57,885 bases of DNA, from NCBI GenBank assembly GCA_900542905.1, contig UQPF01000015.1, positions 1-57,885 on the forward strand, read 5' to 3'. Positions 28,201-35,006 of this stretch are shown here, in pieces (the first letter of the stretch is position 1; each line of letters opens with the position of its first letter). A program made the translations under genes and the position numbers. This DNA is from an uncultured Collinsella sp. Its GTDB lineage: Bacteria > Actinomycetota > Coriobacteriia > Coriobacteriales > Coriobacteriaceae. The notes under the pieces are model-generated. The model did no database searches. It worked only from the letters and a program-made list of their open reading frames with translations, and had not been told where the DNA came from.

Positions 28201-29142
28201 CACGAGGACATCATCGATGAACACCCAGACGTCATCATCGCCGGCGAACTCGAAGGTCATGTCATTATTATTATTGTTCGTCAGGCCGCCCTTGGGCTGC
28301 ACGAATCGCGTGGACATTGAGAGACCGAAGTGGTGGTTGACGGGTTTGCCGCCGTTGTAGCGCGAATCACCGGTGTTGTCTGCCTTGATGCCGGTTTGGA
28401 CGAGCTGGCCGTTTTCCTCTTTGAACACCTTGTCTGCCGCGTCGAACGGGAAGAACTGACCCTGGTGGGACGAATCGCCCACTTTGTCAATGCCCCAGGT
28501 GCCATAGATGTCGAAGGCATTCTTGTCAGCGTTGTAGGCTGCGTAGTTTTCGGAGCTGTCATAGACGTAGTAGCCGCCCTGAACCTTGAGGAGGCCCGTC
28601 ACGCCAAAATGGGACGTCTTGCCGGTCTGGGCAGAGGAATCGAACAGGTAGCGGAGGGACTCGTCGCCCAAGGCTTCGGAAAGCTTCGGGTAGCCGTCTG
28701 AAAGCGTGTTGTTGACGATGCCGGGCCGCGGGCTCGTGCCGCCCGTCCATTGGTTGAGCGGCCCATCACCCTTGCCGTCGTTAAACTGGAACTTGTGGCC
28801 TGCGTTGACGCCGCCGCTGCCGGAAACCGACAGATGGTCATCGGGATTCACCCAGTAATCAAACAGGTTGATCGTCGTCCCCGAGGGCGAGGTCGTCGGA
28901 ACCGTGTGGTCGGAGATCGCCGCCTCGGCACGAAGCGGCAGGAAGAAGCTCGCCGTCAGCGCGACGGCGAGGGCCAGAACAATCGCATATGGCGAAACCG
29001 GGCGCAGCCCACGACGGCGGCCATAAGACATGACGGACCACCGCTCGCGCGGCCGGTGTTCACCAGGAAGTTCCCTGCTTAGACACCCCCCCCCGGTAGC
29101 AATATTCACGAGTCGAGACGTCGTCTCTCTGAGCTCCTGCAT
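22276..29142 (-). CDS. giant LPXTG-anchored surface adhesin with repeated pilin-type isopeptide domains
   Basis: A 2,288-residue secreted protein. A signal peptide (hydrophobic core VLALAVALTASFFLPLRAEA) follows an unusually long N-terminal lead. Next come a fibro-slime/PA14-like region (FEFAGDDDVWVFIDDVLVGD, ~250-400), two SpaA/Cna-B-like modules (ending in LKETRVPEGYRS and LKEVSAPEGFLL), then about nine tandem ~115-residue modules of the streptococcal-pilin isopeptide type. These repeat patterns such as GEFTFDLKDADG, NGADG, GTYVYTVSE, VTYD and FTNTY. A Pro/Thr spacer leads to the sortase motif LPYTG, a membrane helix and RRRNR. ATG 29142 follows GGGAGGAAAT. Codons 17-19 are a run of nine G. 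If the first start is not used, ATG 29031 would give a normal signal peptide but has a weak ribosome binding site. Likely role: host or mucus adhesion. Confidence 0.88.
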   Translation of the reverse strand: MQELRETTSRLVNIATGGGCLSRELPGEHRPRERWSVMSYGRRRGLRPVSPYAIVLALAVALTASFFLPLRAEAAISDHTVPTTSPSGTTINLFDYWVNPDDHLSVSGSGGVNAGHKFQFNDGKGDGPLNQWTGGTSPRPGIVNNTLSDGYPKLSEALGDESLRYLFDSSAQTGKTSHFGVTGLLKVQGGYYVYDSSENYAAYNADKNAFDIYGTWGIDKVGDSSHQGQFFPFDAADKVFKEENGQLVQTGIKADNTGDSRYNGGKPVNHHFGLSMSTRFVQPKGGLTNNNNNDMTFEFAGDDDVWVFIDDVLVGDIGGIHNRASLSINFHTGDIKVNDNYNGTLKSKYQEAGKAGDTSWKGNTFADDTNHTLKFFYLERGATDSNMELKFNLVTVPESDIIKFDQDGKFVQSAEFALYKTDENFTDTTNDKNALLGSGTTDEAGHLTLTNDDDNGVINFDDLYNKNHGNKYYLLKETRVPEGYRSSLTATGGSMQLEYVPASAENGAGGVIINRGGMDADSVVWKTGAFAGAKETITAPVNVYKANDDLTKSDETVSLKSGILFAVVLKRDKSANADIKNQNNWYAVSGDPSTGMGYTLAEKPSKAGAIEAAKKDLHAFALNTSGQYQVEIQNLPGDISKYYYLLSGDARKDAEYTVAIYHTKASSIGDATPENTVHVYSDDIADGTNFKRQFATRLLVTNIQNRLFVQKTDTEGKPVDGAKFALYTSSQVTTENGKVMLNGEQTPYDTLTTGSVDYPVLLEGAGIFPNTSNGNRPLVKGTYFLKEVSAPEGFLLNDTLTKVIVDDYGVHADAGTDDDGVSTFVGPGALMKSLGQFGAEGDIDNTLTWIKGQRQTSDGKLDGNDNLSWNNDAKGGEDEVHLKYGANGRVYQYGPTEEGKPYRLETETGWIRMGIMQDERPKGTTSKGARANLGDMNLNALFTGATCVRVANEREASLEVTKKVVVPNGLTGNKDAKFTFKFTVPDGKTYKAAVFKNAGAASEKQVGDMFDLTNGREQTITAGQTIRVYGLAEHDAYTVQELTGTGKMPAGFTLTKREQGGNALSGEGNSISGTIAKQNADGTLADANKLVFTNTYSVKSPVTLTNAFWAQKVLQGRDWKDGDSFKIYLRADKGTPMPDGAENAPVSGMKQVVKTVENGDKFDFGEIEYTKPGTYTYLIAEATPSQNDASWLPGFGYSSASYRVTVTVSDNGDGTLSQPAVKMEQTYTDDGVSHEDNPIKVADKIAKITNTYRPKGTSVTLKAKKRFTGGELAGNDFTFQLLDNDGKELQAVQNDKDGKVAFAAIDYATPGDHDYTIKEVKGADSTVVYDAKGVKVHVKVTDEKGELKAVATYDGEKAVPTFTNTKPTADVTVEATKVLAGKDLTADAFTFGLYDQAGNEVARGTNDQGGKVKLTVKGLNLGEYDYTLKEEKAGQTVDGVVYDAKEVKVHVKVEQNQDDNNKTKVTVTYDGAATAPAFNNTYDAKGSVTLTATKTIKVADGFDHATKPADGEFTFDLKDAAGNVIGTAKNNADGKVSFTREFQLSDLGGAASKDFTYTIVEQPGAEPGMVYDNHALTYTVTVTDGGNGALNAKAIVTSASGSDTFTNTYQPAATGLALGAQKSYVKKDDNTPIVPKDGEFTFDVYEGKMTAEQLAGAKPVRTATNGADGSVSFDAFSYAKPGTHEYTIVERKGDLAYVTYDDTVHHAVVTVADNAGALRASVAYDGKDATKPTFTNAYKAQATVSGAIALTKSVDVHGGSYQMKAGDFAFELVGPDGKVLQTQKNDADGKVAFDELTFDHAGTFIYTVREVQPTDDAPGVPGVTYTGKTYTLTYVVKDNNDGKLVVESSTVMPSEGTENGVTPNTMTFTNSYQPGQTSYQISGTKVLENADPSTTRTPADGEFTFALIDVATGQEIDRTKNVGKAFTFKAISYTATGSHAYQVKEVAGQDGTITYSDAVLDVTVSVTDDGSGQLTATANKTAADLTFTNIYTPTATTATITGTKALTGRDLAEGEFSFDLKDADGNMVQTVQNGADGTFGFAPLQLDKVGTYVYTVSERAGATANGVTYDTTVFTATVTVTENAETHALEAQVAYSKGGKAADAVAFSNSYAPAATEVKLGASKVLSGEDLKEGQFSFQLKDADGKVLQTAKNAADGTVGFEAISYDKPGTYAYSISEVDDGQKNVTYDAAEHRVTVTVTDDGAGHLVATVTYDGAVAPVFKNTYTPPTTPPTEPPTNPPSKSPVPKEEKPGLPYTGDTSLSPMALGGIAGGAVVLIAAGVILRRRNR
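29086..29094 (-). repeat. G9 homopolymer tract inside the adhesin reading frame
   Basis: Nine consecutive G on the coding strand occupy codons 17-19 of the adhesin. With G8 the frame reads ACC GGG GGG GGT GTC TAA and stops at once; with G10 it reaches TGA nine codons after the tract. The assembled sequence is in the ON register. Confidence 0.8.
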
Positions 29143-29253
29143 AATTTCCTCCCCAGTCACACGGCGACCTGCCCGGGCACTCCCCGGGGGGCCGAGGCAG
29201 TCTGGCACATGCCCGCAGTCGTTCAAGGAATACCAACCCCAGCATATGTCTCT

Positions 29254-29265
29254 TAAGATATCTTA
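29254..29265. promoter_or_regulatory. palindrome upstream of the adhesin
   Basis: TAAGATATCTTA is a perfect 12-bp palindrome about 112 bases upstream of the adhesin start, in an A/T-rich region that probably holds its promoter. It could be an operator. No regulator is adjacent. Confidence 0.35.
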
Positions 29266-29329
29266 GTCTTTTTCTATAACAATTTTTGTCTCATTACCGA
29301 TGAAATCGGCTCAGTCCCCTTGTCGCATT

Positions 29330-30757
29330 CTAGAGCGTGTGGAGCAGGGCGATGAGGAAGCGGATGCCTTGGAGGTAGGCGCGACGGGTGATGCGCTCGT
29401 TGGTGCCGTGGACGCCGCGGTCGCATTCGTCATCGTCGACTACAAAGGCGGAGAAGCGGATGCACTCGTGGCAAATGCGCTGGTAGTTGGCGGCATCGGT
29501 TGCACCAATCACGGTCGAGGGCACGATGCTCATCGGCTCTTGACCCACCGCAGACGATCTGTTTTCCTCCATCCCCTTGGGATTACGGAAATAGCGGGCG
29601 GCGATGGCGCGGACGGCCTCGAGCCCCGGACCGCCCACGCGCGGGGACGGTGAGGGCTCGGAGCTGCCGGGGCCCAGCTCGACCTCGACTCGGCCAGCGA
29701 GCCCAGCGGTGGCAACGGCCTCGCGGCAGCAGGCCACGACATCGGCCACGCTCGTACCCTCGAGCATGCGGAAGTTGACATTGGCCCACATATCCTGCGG
29801 CATTACGTTGGCACCGGTACTGCCGCCTTCGATTTGCGTGGGCGCGCAGGTGGTGGTCACAAGCGGGTACAGCTTTTTGCTGGCGAGGCAGTCGCGCACG
29901 ATGGCATCCTTGCTGGTAGCAATCTCGTCTGCGGTATAAAGCCCCAGCTCGACGAGCTGCGCGGCAAGCAGATCGGTCACACGCGCCGGCCACTCGATAT
30001 CGCAAATCGCGGTAATAGCGCGGCTGAGCACTTCGAGCGACGTGCCACCGTAAGGGTTGGAAGAATGCCCGCCTTCGCTTCTCGTCTTGAGCACGATATC
30101 GGCATAGCCCTTCTCGGCAAGATCGGCATGCATAAGCCAACCCTCGCCTGCGCCGTACTCGGCAGCCTCAACGATACGATAGTCGCCCTCGTCAATCAGG
30201 TACTCAAGCTCAACGCCGCGCTCCTCGAGCACGCGGCCAATGGCACCCGCGCCGCACTGCGTGGTCTCCTCATCCTGGCCAAAGGCCAGCAGCAGGGTTC
30301 GTTCGTGTTGCCAGCCGTGCGCCAGCGCATACTCAACGGCCTCCAGGATACCCGCAACCTGGTCTTTCATATCGATGGCGCCGCGACCCCAAATGTAGGT
30401 GTCGTCCACATGTCCGCTAAAGGGGACATGCGTCCAGTCAGCCTCGGTGCCGGGTACCACGGGAACCACGTCCATGTGGCCCATGAGCATGACGGGTTTG
30501 AGGGCAGGGTCGGAACCGCTAAGCGTCACCAGCAACGAATGATCGATGAGCTCGACCTTACCCGCTGTAAATACGTGCGGCCAGGCCTGCTGCATATAGG
30601 CGCGCAGGTCGTCGAACGGCTGCCAGTCCACTGCCTCGGCATCCATGCTCGAAATGGTCGGAAACGACAGCACACGGCCCAGGCGCTCGCATGCGCCGGC
30701 CTTGTCCAAATCGGCAAAATCATCCTCATGCGCAAAGAAGCGCCAAACCTCGGCCAT
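29330..30757 (-). CDS. M20 family metallopeptidase (carboxypeptidase/dipeptidase type)
   Basis: A 475-residue di-zinc hydrolase of the M20 group that includes carboxypeptidase S and aminoacylases. The first metal motif is VMLMGHMDVVPV, the bridging Asp lies in WGRGAIDMKDQ, the catalytic Glu pair in FGQDEETTQCGAGAI, and the C-terminal His in FRMLEGTS...VPSTVIGATDA is in the usual region. ATG 30757 follows AAGGAT; the frame is open to 30811. It follows the amino acid ABC importer on the same strand after a terminator. The substrate is unknown, probably an N-acyl amino acid or small peptide. Confidence 0.85.
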   Translation of the reverse strand: MAEVWRFFAHEDDFADLDKAGACERLGRVLSFPTISSMDAEAVDWQPFDDLRAYMQQAWPHVFTAGKVELIDHSLLVTLSGSDPALKPVMLMGHMDVVPVVPGTEADWTHVPFSGHVDDTYIWGRGAIDMKDQVAGILEAVEYALAHGWQHERTLLLAFGQDEETTQCGAGAIGRVLEERGVELEYLIDEGDYRIVEAAEYGAGEGWLMHADLAEKGYADIVLKTRSEGGHSSNPYGGTSLEVLSRAITAICDIEWPARVTDLLAAQLVELGLYTADEIATSKDAIVRDCLASKKLYPLVTTTCAPTQIEGGSTGANVMPQDMWANVNFRMLEGTSVADVVACCREAVATAGLAGRVEVELGPGSSEPSPSPRVGGPGLEAVRAIAARYFRNPKGMEENRSSAVGQEPMSIVPSTVIGATDAANYQRICHECIRFSAFVVDDDECDRGVHGTNERITRRAYLQGIRFLIALLHTL

Positions 30758-30780
30758 GACATCCTTTCGATTGTGACGAC

Positions 30781-30808
30781 AAGGGCCGCCCCACCGGAGC
30801 GGCCCTGC
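30781..30808 (-). terminator. terminator of the amino acid ABC operon
   Basis: On the minus strand AGGGCCGC and GGCGGCCCT pair around TCCGGTG, followed by TTGTC. It is located 22 bases after the ATPase stop codon. Confidence 0.65.
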
Positions 30809-30829
30809 CACATAAGCGCTTGCGGTTGG

Positions 30830-31615
30830 TTATTTGTCCTCGAGATAACGCGAGAGGAACTCGCGGGTACGCTGGTGCTTGGGGTTGCCAAAGAGCTCTG
30901 CCGGCGCGGCGTCCTCGAGCACTACGCCCTTGTCCATAAAGACCACGCGATCGGACACGGTGCGGGCAAAGGCCATCTCGTGCGTGACGACGACCATGGT
31001 CATGCCGTCGGCAGCAAGTTTGCGCATGACCTCGAGCACCTCTCCCACAATCTCGGGGTCGAGTGCGGAGGTCGGCTCGTCGAACAGCATGATCTGCGGA
31101 TTCATACATAGGGCACGAGCGATGGCCACGCGCTGTTTTTGACCACCGGACAGGCGACCCACGGCGGCGTGCGCGAACTTCTCGAGCCCCACGCTCGTCA
31201 GATGCTCCATCGCGACCTTCTCGGCCTCGGCCTTGCTCATCTTTTTGAGCGTGACGGGCGCGAGCGTGCAGTTGTCGAGCACGTCCATGTTGTTGAACAG
31301 GTTAAAGCCTTGGAACACCATGCCGATGTCCTCACGCAGCTTGTTGATGTTGCAGCGCTCGGCCGTGAGGTCCTGGCCGTGGAACCAGATGTGGCCCGCG
31401 TCCGGGGTCTCGAGCAGGTTGAGGCAGCGCAGGAAGGTCGACTTACCCGAACCCGAGGCTCCGATAATAGTGACGACCTCGCCGGGGTTAACGGACAGGT
31501 CGATGCCCTTGAGTACCTCGAGCGAGCCGAAGCTCTTGCGCAGGCCCTCGACGCGAATGAGCGGCTCATTGGTCTGTGCGGCGGCCGCAACGCCGGTAAT
31601 GGCGGTATCTGCCAT
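30830..31615 (-). CDS. polar amino acid ABC transporter, ATP-binding protein
   Basis: A 261-residue ATPase of the GlnQ/HisP group. Walker A is GASGSGKSTFLRCLN, the Q-loop VFQGFNLFNNM, the signature LSGGQKQRVAIARAL, Walker B IMLFDEPTSALDPE and the H-loop VVVTHEM. ATG 31615 follows GAGGAG; an upstream ATG at 31690 would overlap the permease gene further and lacks support. It forms an operon with the permease and substrate-binding lipoprotein. Confidence 0.93.
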   Translation of the reverse strand: MADTAITGVAAAAQTNEPLIRVEGLRKSFGSLEVLKGIDLSVNPGEVVTIIGASGSGKSTFLRCLNLLETPDAGHIWFHGQDLTAERCNINKLREDIGMVFQGFNLFNNMDVLDNCTLAPVTLKKMSKAEAEKVAMEHLTSVGLEKFAHAAVGRLSGGQKQRVAIARALCMNPQIMLFDEPTSALDPEIVGEVLEVMRKLAADGMTMVVVTHEMAFARTVSDRVVFMDKGVVLEDAAPAELFGNPKHQRTREFLSRYLEDK

Positions 31616-31637
31616 GATGATTCTCCTCGTCTTGAGC

Positions 31638-32786
31638 CTAGTTGGAGCTGGGCAGCGTGACCGGAGCCTCGGCGCCGAGCTTTTTGCCAAAGGCCTCGAG
31701 CAGGCGGCTCGCCACGAGCGTCAGGATCAGGTAGACCACGAGCGCCACGCAGTAGACTTCCATCTGGCGATAGTACACGCCGGCGACGGTGGTGGTGGCG
31801 TACATGAGGTCGAACACGCCGATAACCGAGAGCACCGACGAGTCCTTGATGTTGATGATGAGCTCGTTGGTGAGCGCCGGAATCGCGTTTTTAATGCCCT
31901 GGGGGAACACGACTTTGCGCATAGCCTGCCACTGCGAAAGACCCAGCGAGCGCGCCGCCTCGGCCTGGCCGGGATCGATGGACTCGATGCCGCCGCGCAG
32001 GACCTCCATCATGTAGGCGGTGGAGTTGAGCGAGATGGTGACGAGGCCGGCGGTGAAGGTGCTCCAAATCTGGTTGGCCTGAGCGGTCTCGAAGCCCATG
32101 CCGCGCAAAACGGTGAAGCCCGCGTAATAGATGAGCAGACCCTGGACCATCATGGGCGTGCCGCGCACGATGGTGGAGTAGACGGTCGCAAAGCCGCGGC
32201 CGATACTCTTAAAGAAGCGCACCAGGTCGTTATCCACGCGGTCGAACGTCTGAATACGCAGGAACACAAAGAGCAGTGCCAGGAAGAATGCGATGACAGT
32301 GCCGAAGGTGGCAAGCGCGATGGTGATCTCGATACCGCGAATGAAGAAGTCCCCGCTCTTGTAGGTCATGTAGACCAGGCTCGACAAAAAGTCGCTGGGG
32401 TTGGAGTCCAAGACAATGCTCACCTGCACCAGATCGATAAACGACATGACGCAACGGTCGACAAAGAAGATCGCCGCAATAGCAACGACGACATAACTGC
32501 CCAGGCGCGCGCCGCGACGGAAGCGCTCGGAAGCAAACGGCGACGTTTCGCGATAGTCGTTCCAGTGCATGAGCTTGGTGACCAGCACCGCCGCCGACAC
32601 GACGAGCCAGGCCCAAAGAATCGCCCAAAGGCAATCTTGGAACACGCCCGTGGGGGCCAAGAAGCTCAGCGGCGTGGGGTTGCGCTGGCTAAACGCCAAG
32701 CCGAGCGCCGCGATAACGCTCGTGCCCAGGTACACATAACGGTGGTCGGCCTTGATAAAGGAGGCCAGGCGATTAATGGTTTTCAT
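31638..32786 (-). CDS. polar amino acid ABC transporter, permease
   Basis: A 382-residue permease of the HisMQ type. It is about 150 residues longer than a minimal one because an N-terminal domain with two or three extra helices precedes the transport core. The core begins around residue 180 (GIEITIALATFGTVIAFFLALLF). The coupling loop EAARSLGLSQWQAMRKVVFPQGIK binds the ATPase. Only one permease is present, so it should form a homodimer. The substrate group is glutamine, glutamate or a basic amino acid, undecided. Confidence 0.9.
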   Translation of the reverse strand: MKTINRLASFIKADHRYVYLGTSVIAALGLAFSQRNPTPLSFLAPTGVFQDCLWAILWAWLVVSAAVLVTKLMHWNDYRETSPFASERFRRGARLGSYVVVAIAAIFFVDRCVMSFIDLVQVSIVLDSNPSDFLSSLVYMTYKSGDFFIRGIEITIALATFGTVIAFFLALLFVFLRIQTFDRVDNDLVRFFKSIGRGFATVYSTIVRGTPMMVQGLLIYYAGFTVLRGMGFETAQANQIWSTFTAGLVTISLNSTAYMMEVLRGGIESIDPGQAEAARSLGLSQWQAMRKVVFPQGIKNAIPALTNELIINIKDSSVLSVIGVFDLMYATTTVAGVYYRQMEVYCVALVVYLILTLVASRLLEAFGKKLGAEAPVTLPSSN

Positions 32787-32795
32787 GCTGCCTCC

Positions 32796-33722
32796 CTATG
32801 CCGGCTGACGGTCGAGGCACGCGTCCCACATTTGGTCGCGCTCCTCTTGGCTAATGCCCTTGAGTGTCTTGTCGATGAGCTTAAGCAGCTTGTCCGAGCC
32901 CTTGCGGCAGCCGACGTTTGCCGTGACCTCCTGCTTAAAGCCCTCGCCCTCGGCAAATTGAATCGGCACGATACCCGGGTTTTGGGCCATATAGCCCTTC
33001 TCGTTCTCAGTGTTGTAGGTCACGGCGTCGCAGGTGCCCTGCAGCAGATTCGAAAACACCGTGGGGACCGAATCGACCGGGTTTTTGTGCACGACGCCCG
33101 GGATCTCGTCGATGACGGTATCGAGCATGGTGTCCTTTTGGCCGAGTACCGTGGCACCACTGAAGTCGCTGAGCTTGGTGGCGTTTTGGTAGGGGGAACC
33201 CTCTTTTACAAACAGGCCAAAGTAGCCAATGAAGTACGGGTCGGAGAAGCCGACGGACTCCTCGCGCTCGGGCGTGGCGCTCATACCGGCGATGATGAGG
33301 TCGATCTGGCCGTTGTTGAGCGAGTCGATAAGGCCCGAAAAGCTCTGCTTGACGGCAACGGGCTCGCCACCGAGGGCCTTGCAGACGATCTTGGCGATCT
33401 GCACGTCGTAGCCATCGGCATAGGCGCCCTGCACGTTGTCGATGGGGATGGTGTACTCGCTGGCTTCGGAAACCTGCCAGTTGTACGGGGCGTAGGCCGC
33501 CTCCATGCCAATGCGGATCTTATCCTTGCCGATAACGGAATCGGACAGGTCGTCGCGACCGCCACCCGTCGTGGGCTGAACTACTTCCAGCGTGGAGGGG
33601 CGCTGGCAACCGGCAAGTGCGCCGGCGACGACAGTAGCGCTCGCAGCGAGAGCGCCACCCAAAAAGATGCGACGGCTGCATACCGGCTGTGGATGCGCGT
33701 CGCGTTGATGGGGAGAATGCAT
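32796..33722 (-). CDS. amino acid ABC transporter substrate-binding lipoprotein
   Basis: A 308-residue extracellular family-3 solute-binding protein (IRIGMEAAYAPYNW, GYDVQIAKIVCKALG, GLIDSLNNGQIDLIIAGMSATPERE). The signal sequence VCSRRIFLGGALAASATVVA ends in the lipobox AGALAGC and contains an S-R-R-x-F-L twin-arginine-like motif, so Tat export before lipidation is plausible. ATG 33722 lies behind GGGAAGGC; the frame is open to 33809 without a better start. It is the first gene of the importer operon. Confidence 0.9.
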   Translation of the reverse strand: MHSPHQRDAHPQPVCSRRIFLGGALAASATVVAGALAGCQRPSTLEVVQPTTGGGRDDLSDSVIGKDKIRIGMEAAYAPYNWQVSEASEYTIPIDNVQGAYADGYDVQIAKIVCKALGGEPVAVKQSFSGLIDSLNNGQIDLIIAGMSATPEREESVGFSDPYFIGYFGLFVKEGSPYQNATKLSDFSGATVLGQKDTMLDTVIDEIPGVVHKNPVDSVPTVFSNLLQGTCDAVTYNTENEKGYMAQNPGIVPIQFAEGEGFKQEVTANVGCRKGSDKLLKLIDKTLKGISQEERDQMWDACLDRQPA

Positions 33723-33792
33723 AATCTGCCTTCCCTGTTGAATCGTATGCTGACGACTTAACAGGATACCGCTCAGCGCTACCTCCAGCAAA

Positions 33793-33816
33793 TGCATATA
33801 TAAATGCATATATGCA
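33793..33816. promoter_or_regulatory. AT-rich palindromic repeat upstream of the ABC importer
   Basis: TGCATATA occurs twice in direct orientation (33793-33800, 33805-33812). The second copy is part of the perfect palindrome TGCATATATGCA (33805-33816). It lies about 75 bases upstream of the importer and overlaps its likely promoter, so it may be an operator. Confidence 0.45.
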
Positions 33817-33840
33817 AGTTTACGAACTGAAAACGATTGG

Positions 33841-33896
33841 TAGTCGTTGGAGACGTTCTTAAACGACTAGTCAAACAAGAACGCCCCCAACGACTA
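33841..33896. repeat. GTCCCCAA-core-type stem element, copy D (doubled)
   Basis: The left arm TAGTCGTT (33841-33848) can pair with AACGACTA at 33862-33869 or at 33889-33896. Between the arms are GGAGACGTTCTT and its near reverse complement AAGAACGCCCCC. The layout is the same as copy B with compensated arms. No large structured element accompanies it. Confidence 0.55.
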
Positions 33897-33903
33897 GGCA
33901 TGA

Positions 33904-33944
33904 AAAAGGCAAGGCATGACCAGAAGGTCTATGCCTTGCCTTTT
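33904..33944 (-). terminator. bidirectional-looking terminator downstream of the aldose epimerase
   Basis: AAAAGGCAAGGCAT / ATGCCTTGCCTTTT form a 14-bp stem with a loop that itself pairs (GACC/GGTC). T-runs flank the stem on both strands. Confidence 0.8.
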
Positions 33945-33999
33945 GAATGACAACTTGTCGCTCTGGACGACGCGCAGCATCGACCGAGCGGCGGAACCT

Positions 34000-34893
34000 C
34001 TAGAGCAAGGTAACGCTAAAACTGCGCTTGTCCGTCTCGCCCGGGGCCAGGGTGATGGTGTTGACCTTGTGCTCAAAGACATCGTCCTCGGTGTCCATGG
34101 TGGTATGACCGGTCCAGGGCTCGAGCGCCACAAACGGAGCGTCGTTGGCGGCAGACCACACGCCAATGTACTTAAAGCCCTCAAAGTCGATCTTGACGCC
34201 GTGGCCCGACTTGCGGCCGCGCAGCGTGAGCGTGGAGCCCGGAGTATCGGTGAACATGATGGCATCGTTATCGAAGCTGCGGTGCGTGATGGGCAGCACG
34301 TCCGAGTTATTGGGAGCCTTGTAGCTGCCCTCGAACGTCATAAGACCATCGGGCGTGATGATAGGAGCCTCGTTAGTCCAAGCCTCGGTAAACGCCAGCT
34401 CGTAATCCTCGAACGCCTCGTCCTCGGCACCGGGGGCGGGCACGTTAAATGCGGGGTGGCCGCCCACCGAGAACGGCAGGTCCACGTCGCCGGTATTGGT
34501 GACGGCAAAGGTCTGCGTGAGGGTGGCGTCGCCGGTCAGGGCATAGGTCATGTTGAGCTTAAAGTGGAACGGAAAGGCCTTGAGCGACTCGGACGTGTCG
34601 GTGATCTCGTACGTTACCGAGGAGCCGTCCTCCGAAACCTCGACCAGCTCGTGCTCGACGATGCGCGCGAGTCCGTGGCGCGGCATCTCGCAGGTGCCGG
34701 CCGCAGACGCTGCCGTGTTGTTGCGCAGCGAACCCACAATGGGGAACAGGATGGGCGCGTGCTTGCCCCAAAAGGCGGGGTCGCCCTGCCACAGATACTC
34801 ATTGCCGTTGAGGGCAAGGCTCGTGAGCTGGGCACCCATGGAATCGATGGCCGCGGTGAGGCCACCGCGCTTGATGGTAGTGACGGTAGACAT
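34000..34893 (-). CDS. aldose 1-epimerase family protein
   Basis: A 297-residue beta-sandwich protein of the galactose-mutarotase-like fold, closest in layout to the YphB/LacX group that acts on sugars or sugar phosphates. Characteristic features are LNGNEYLWQGDPAFWGKHAPILFPIVG, the conserved His in PRHGLAR, VGGHPAFNVP and VALEPWTGHTT. The catalytic Glu should lie in the LEPW segment. ATG 34893 follows GGAGGAAG. It is a single gene with its own terminator. Confidence 0.82.
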   Translation of the reverse strand: MSTVTTIKRGGLTAAIDSMGAQLTSLALNGNEYLWQGDPAFWGKHAPILFPIVGSLRNNTAASAAGTCEMPRHGLARIVEHELVEVSEDGSSVTYEITDTSESLKAFPFHFKLNMTYALTGDATLTQTFAVTNTGDVDLPFSVGGHPAFNVPAPGAEDEAFEDYELAFTEAWTNEAPIITPDGLMTFEGSYKAPNNSDVLPITHRSFDNDAIMFTDTPGSTLTLRGRKSGHGVKIDFEGFKYIGVWSAANDAPFVALEPWTGHTTMDTEDDVFEHKVNTITLAPGETDKRSFSVTLL

Positions 34894-35006
34894 GCTGCTT
34901 CCTCCAAAAGTAAACAATAGTGTCGAGGGCTATTGTCCCACTCTTGGCGGCGAGACGGGACGGCAGGCGATTATTGAGTAGCCATAGCGGAATGAGCAGC
35001 GAGCGC

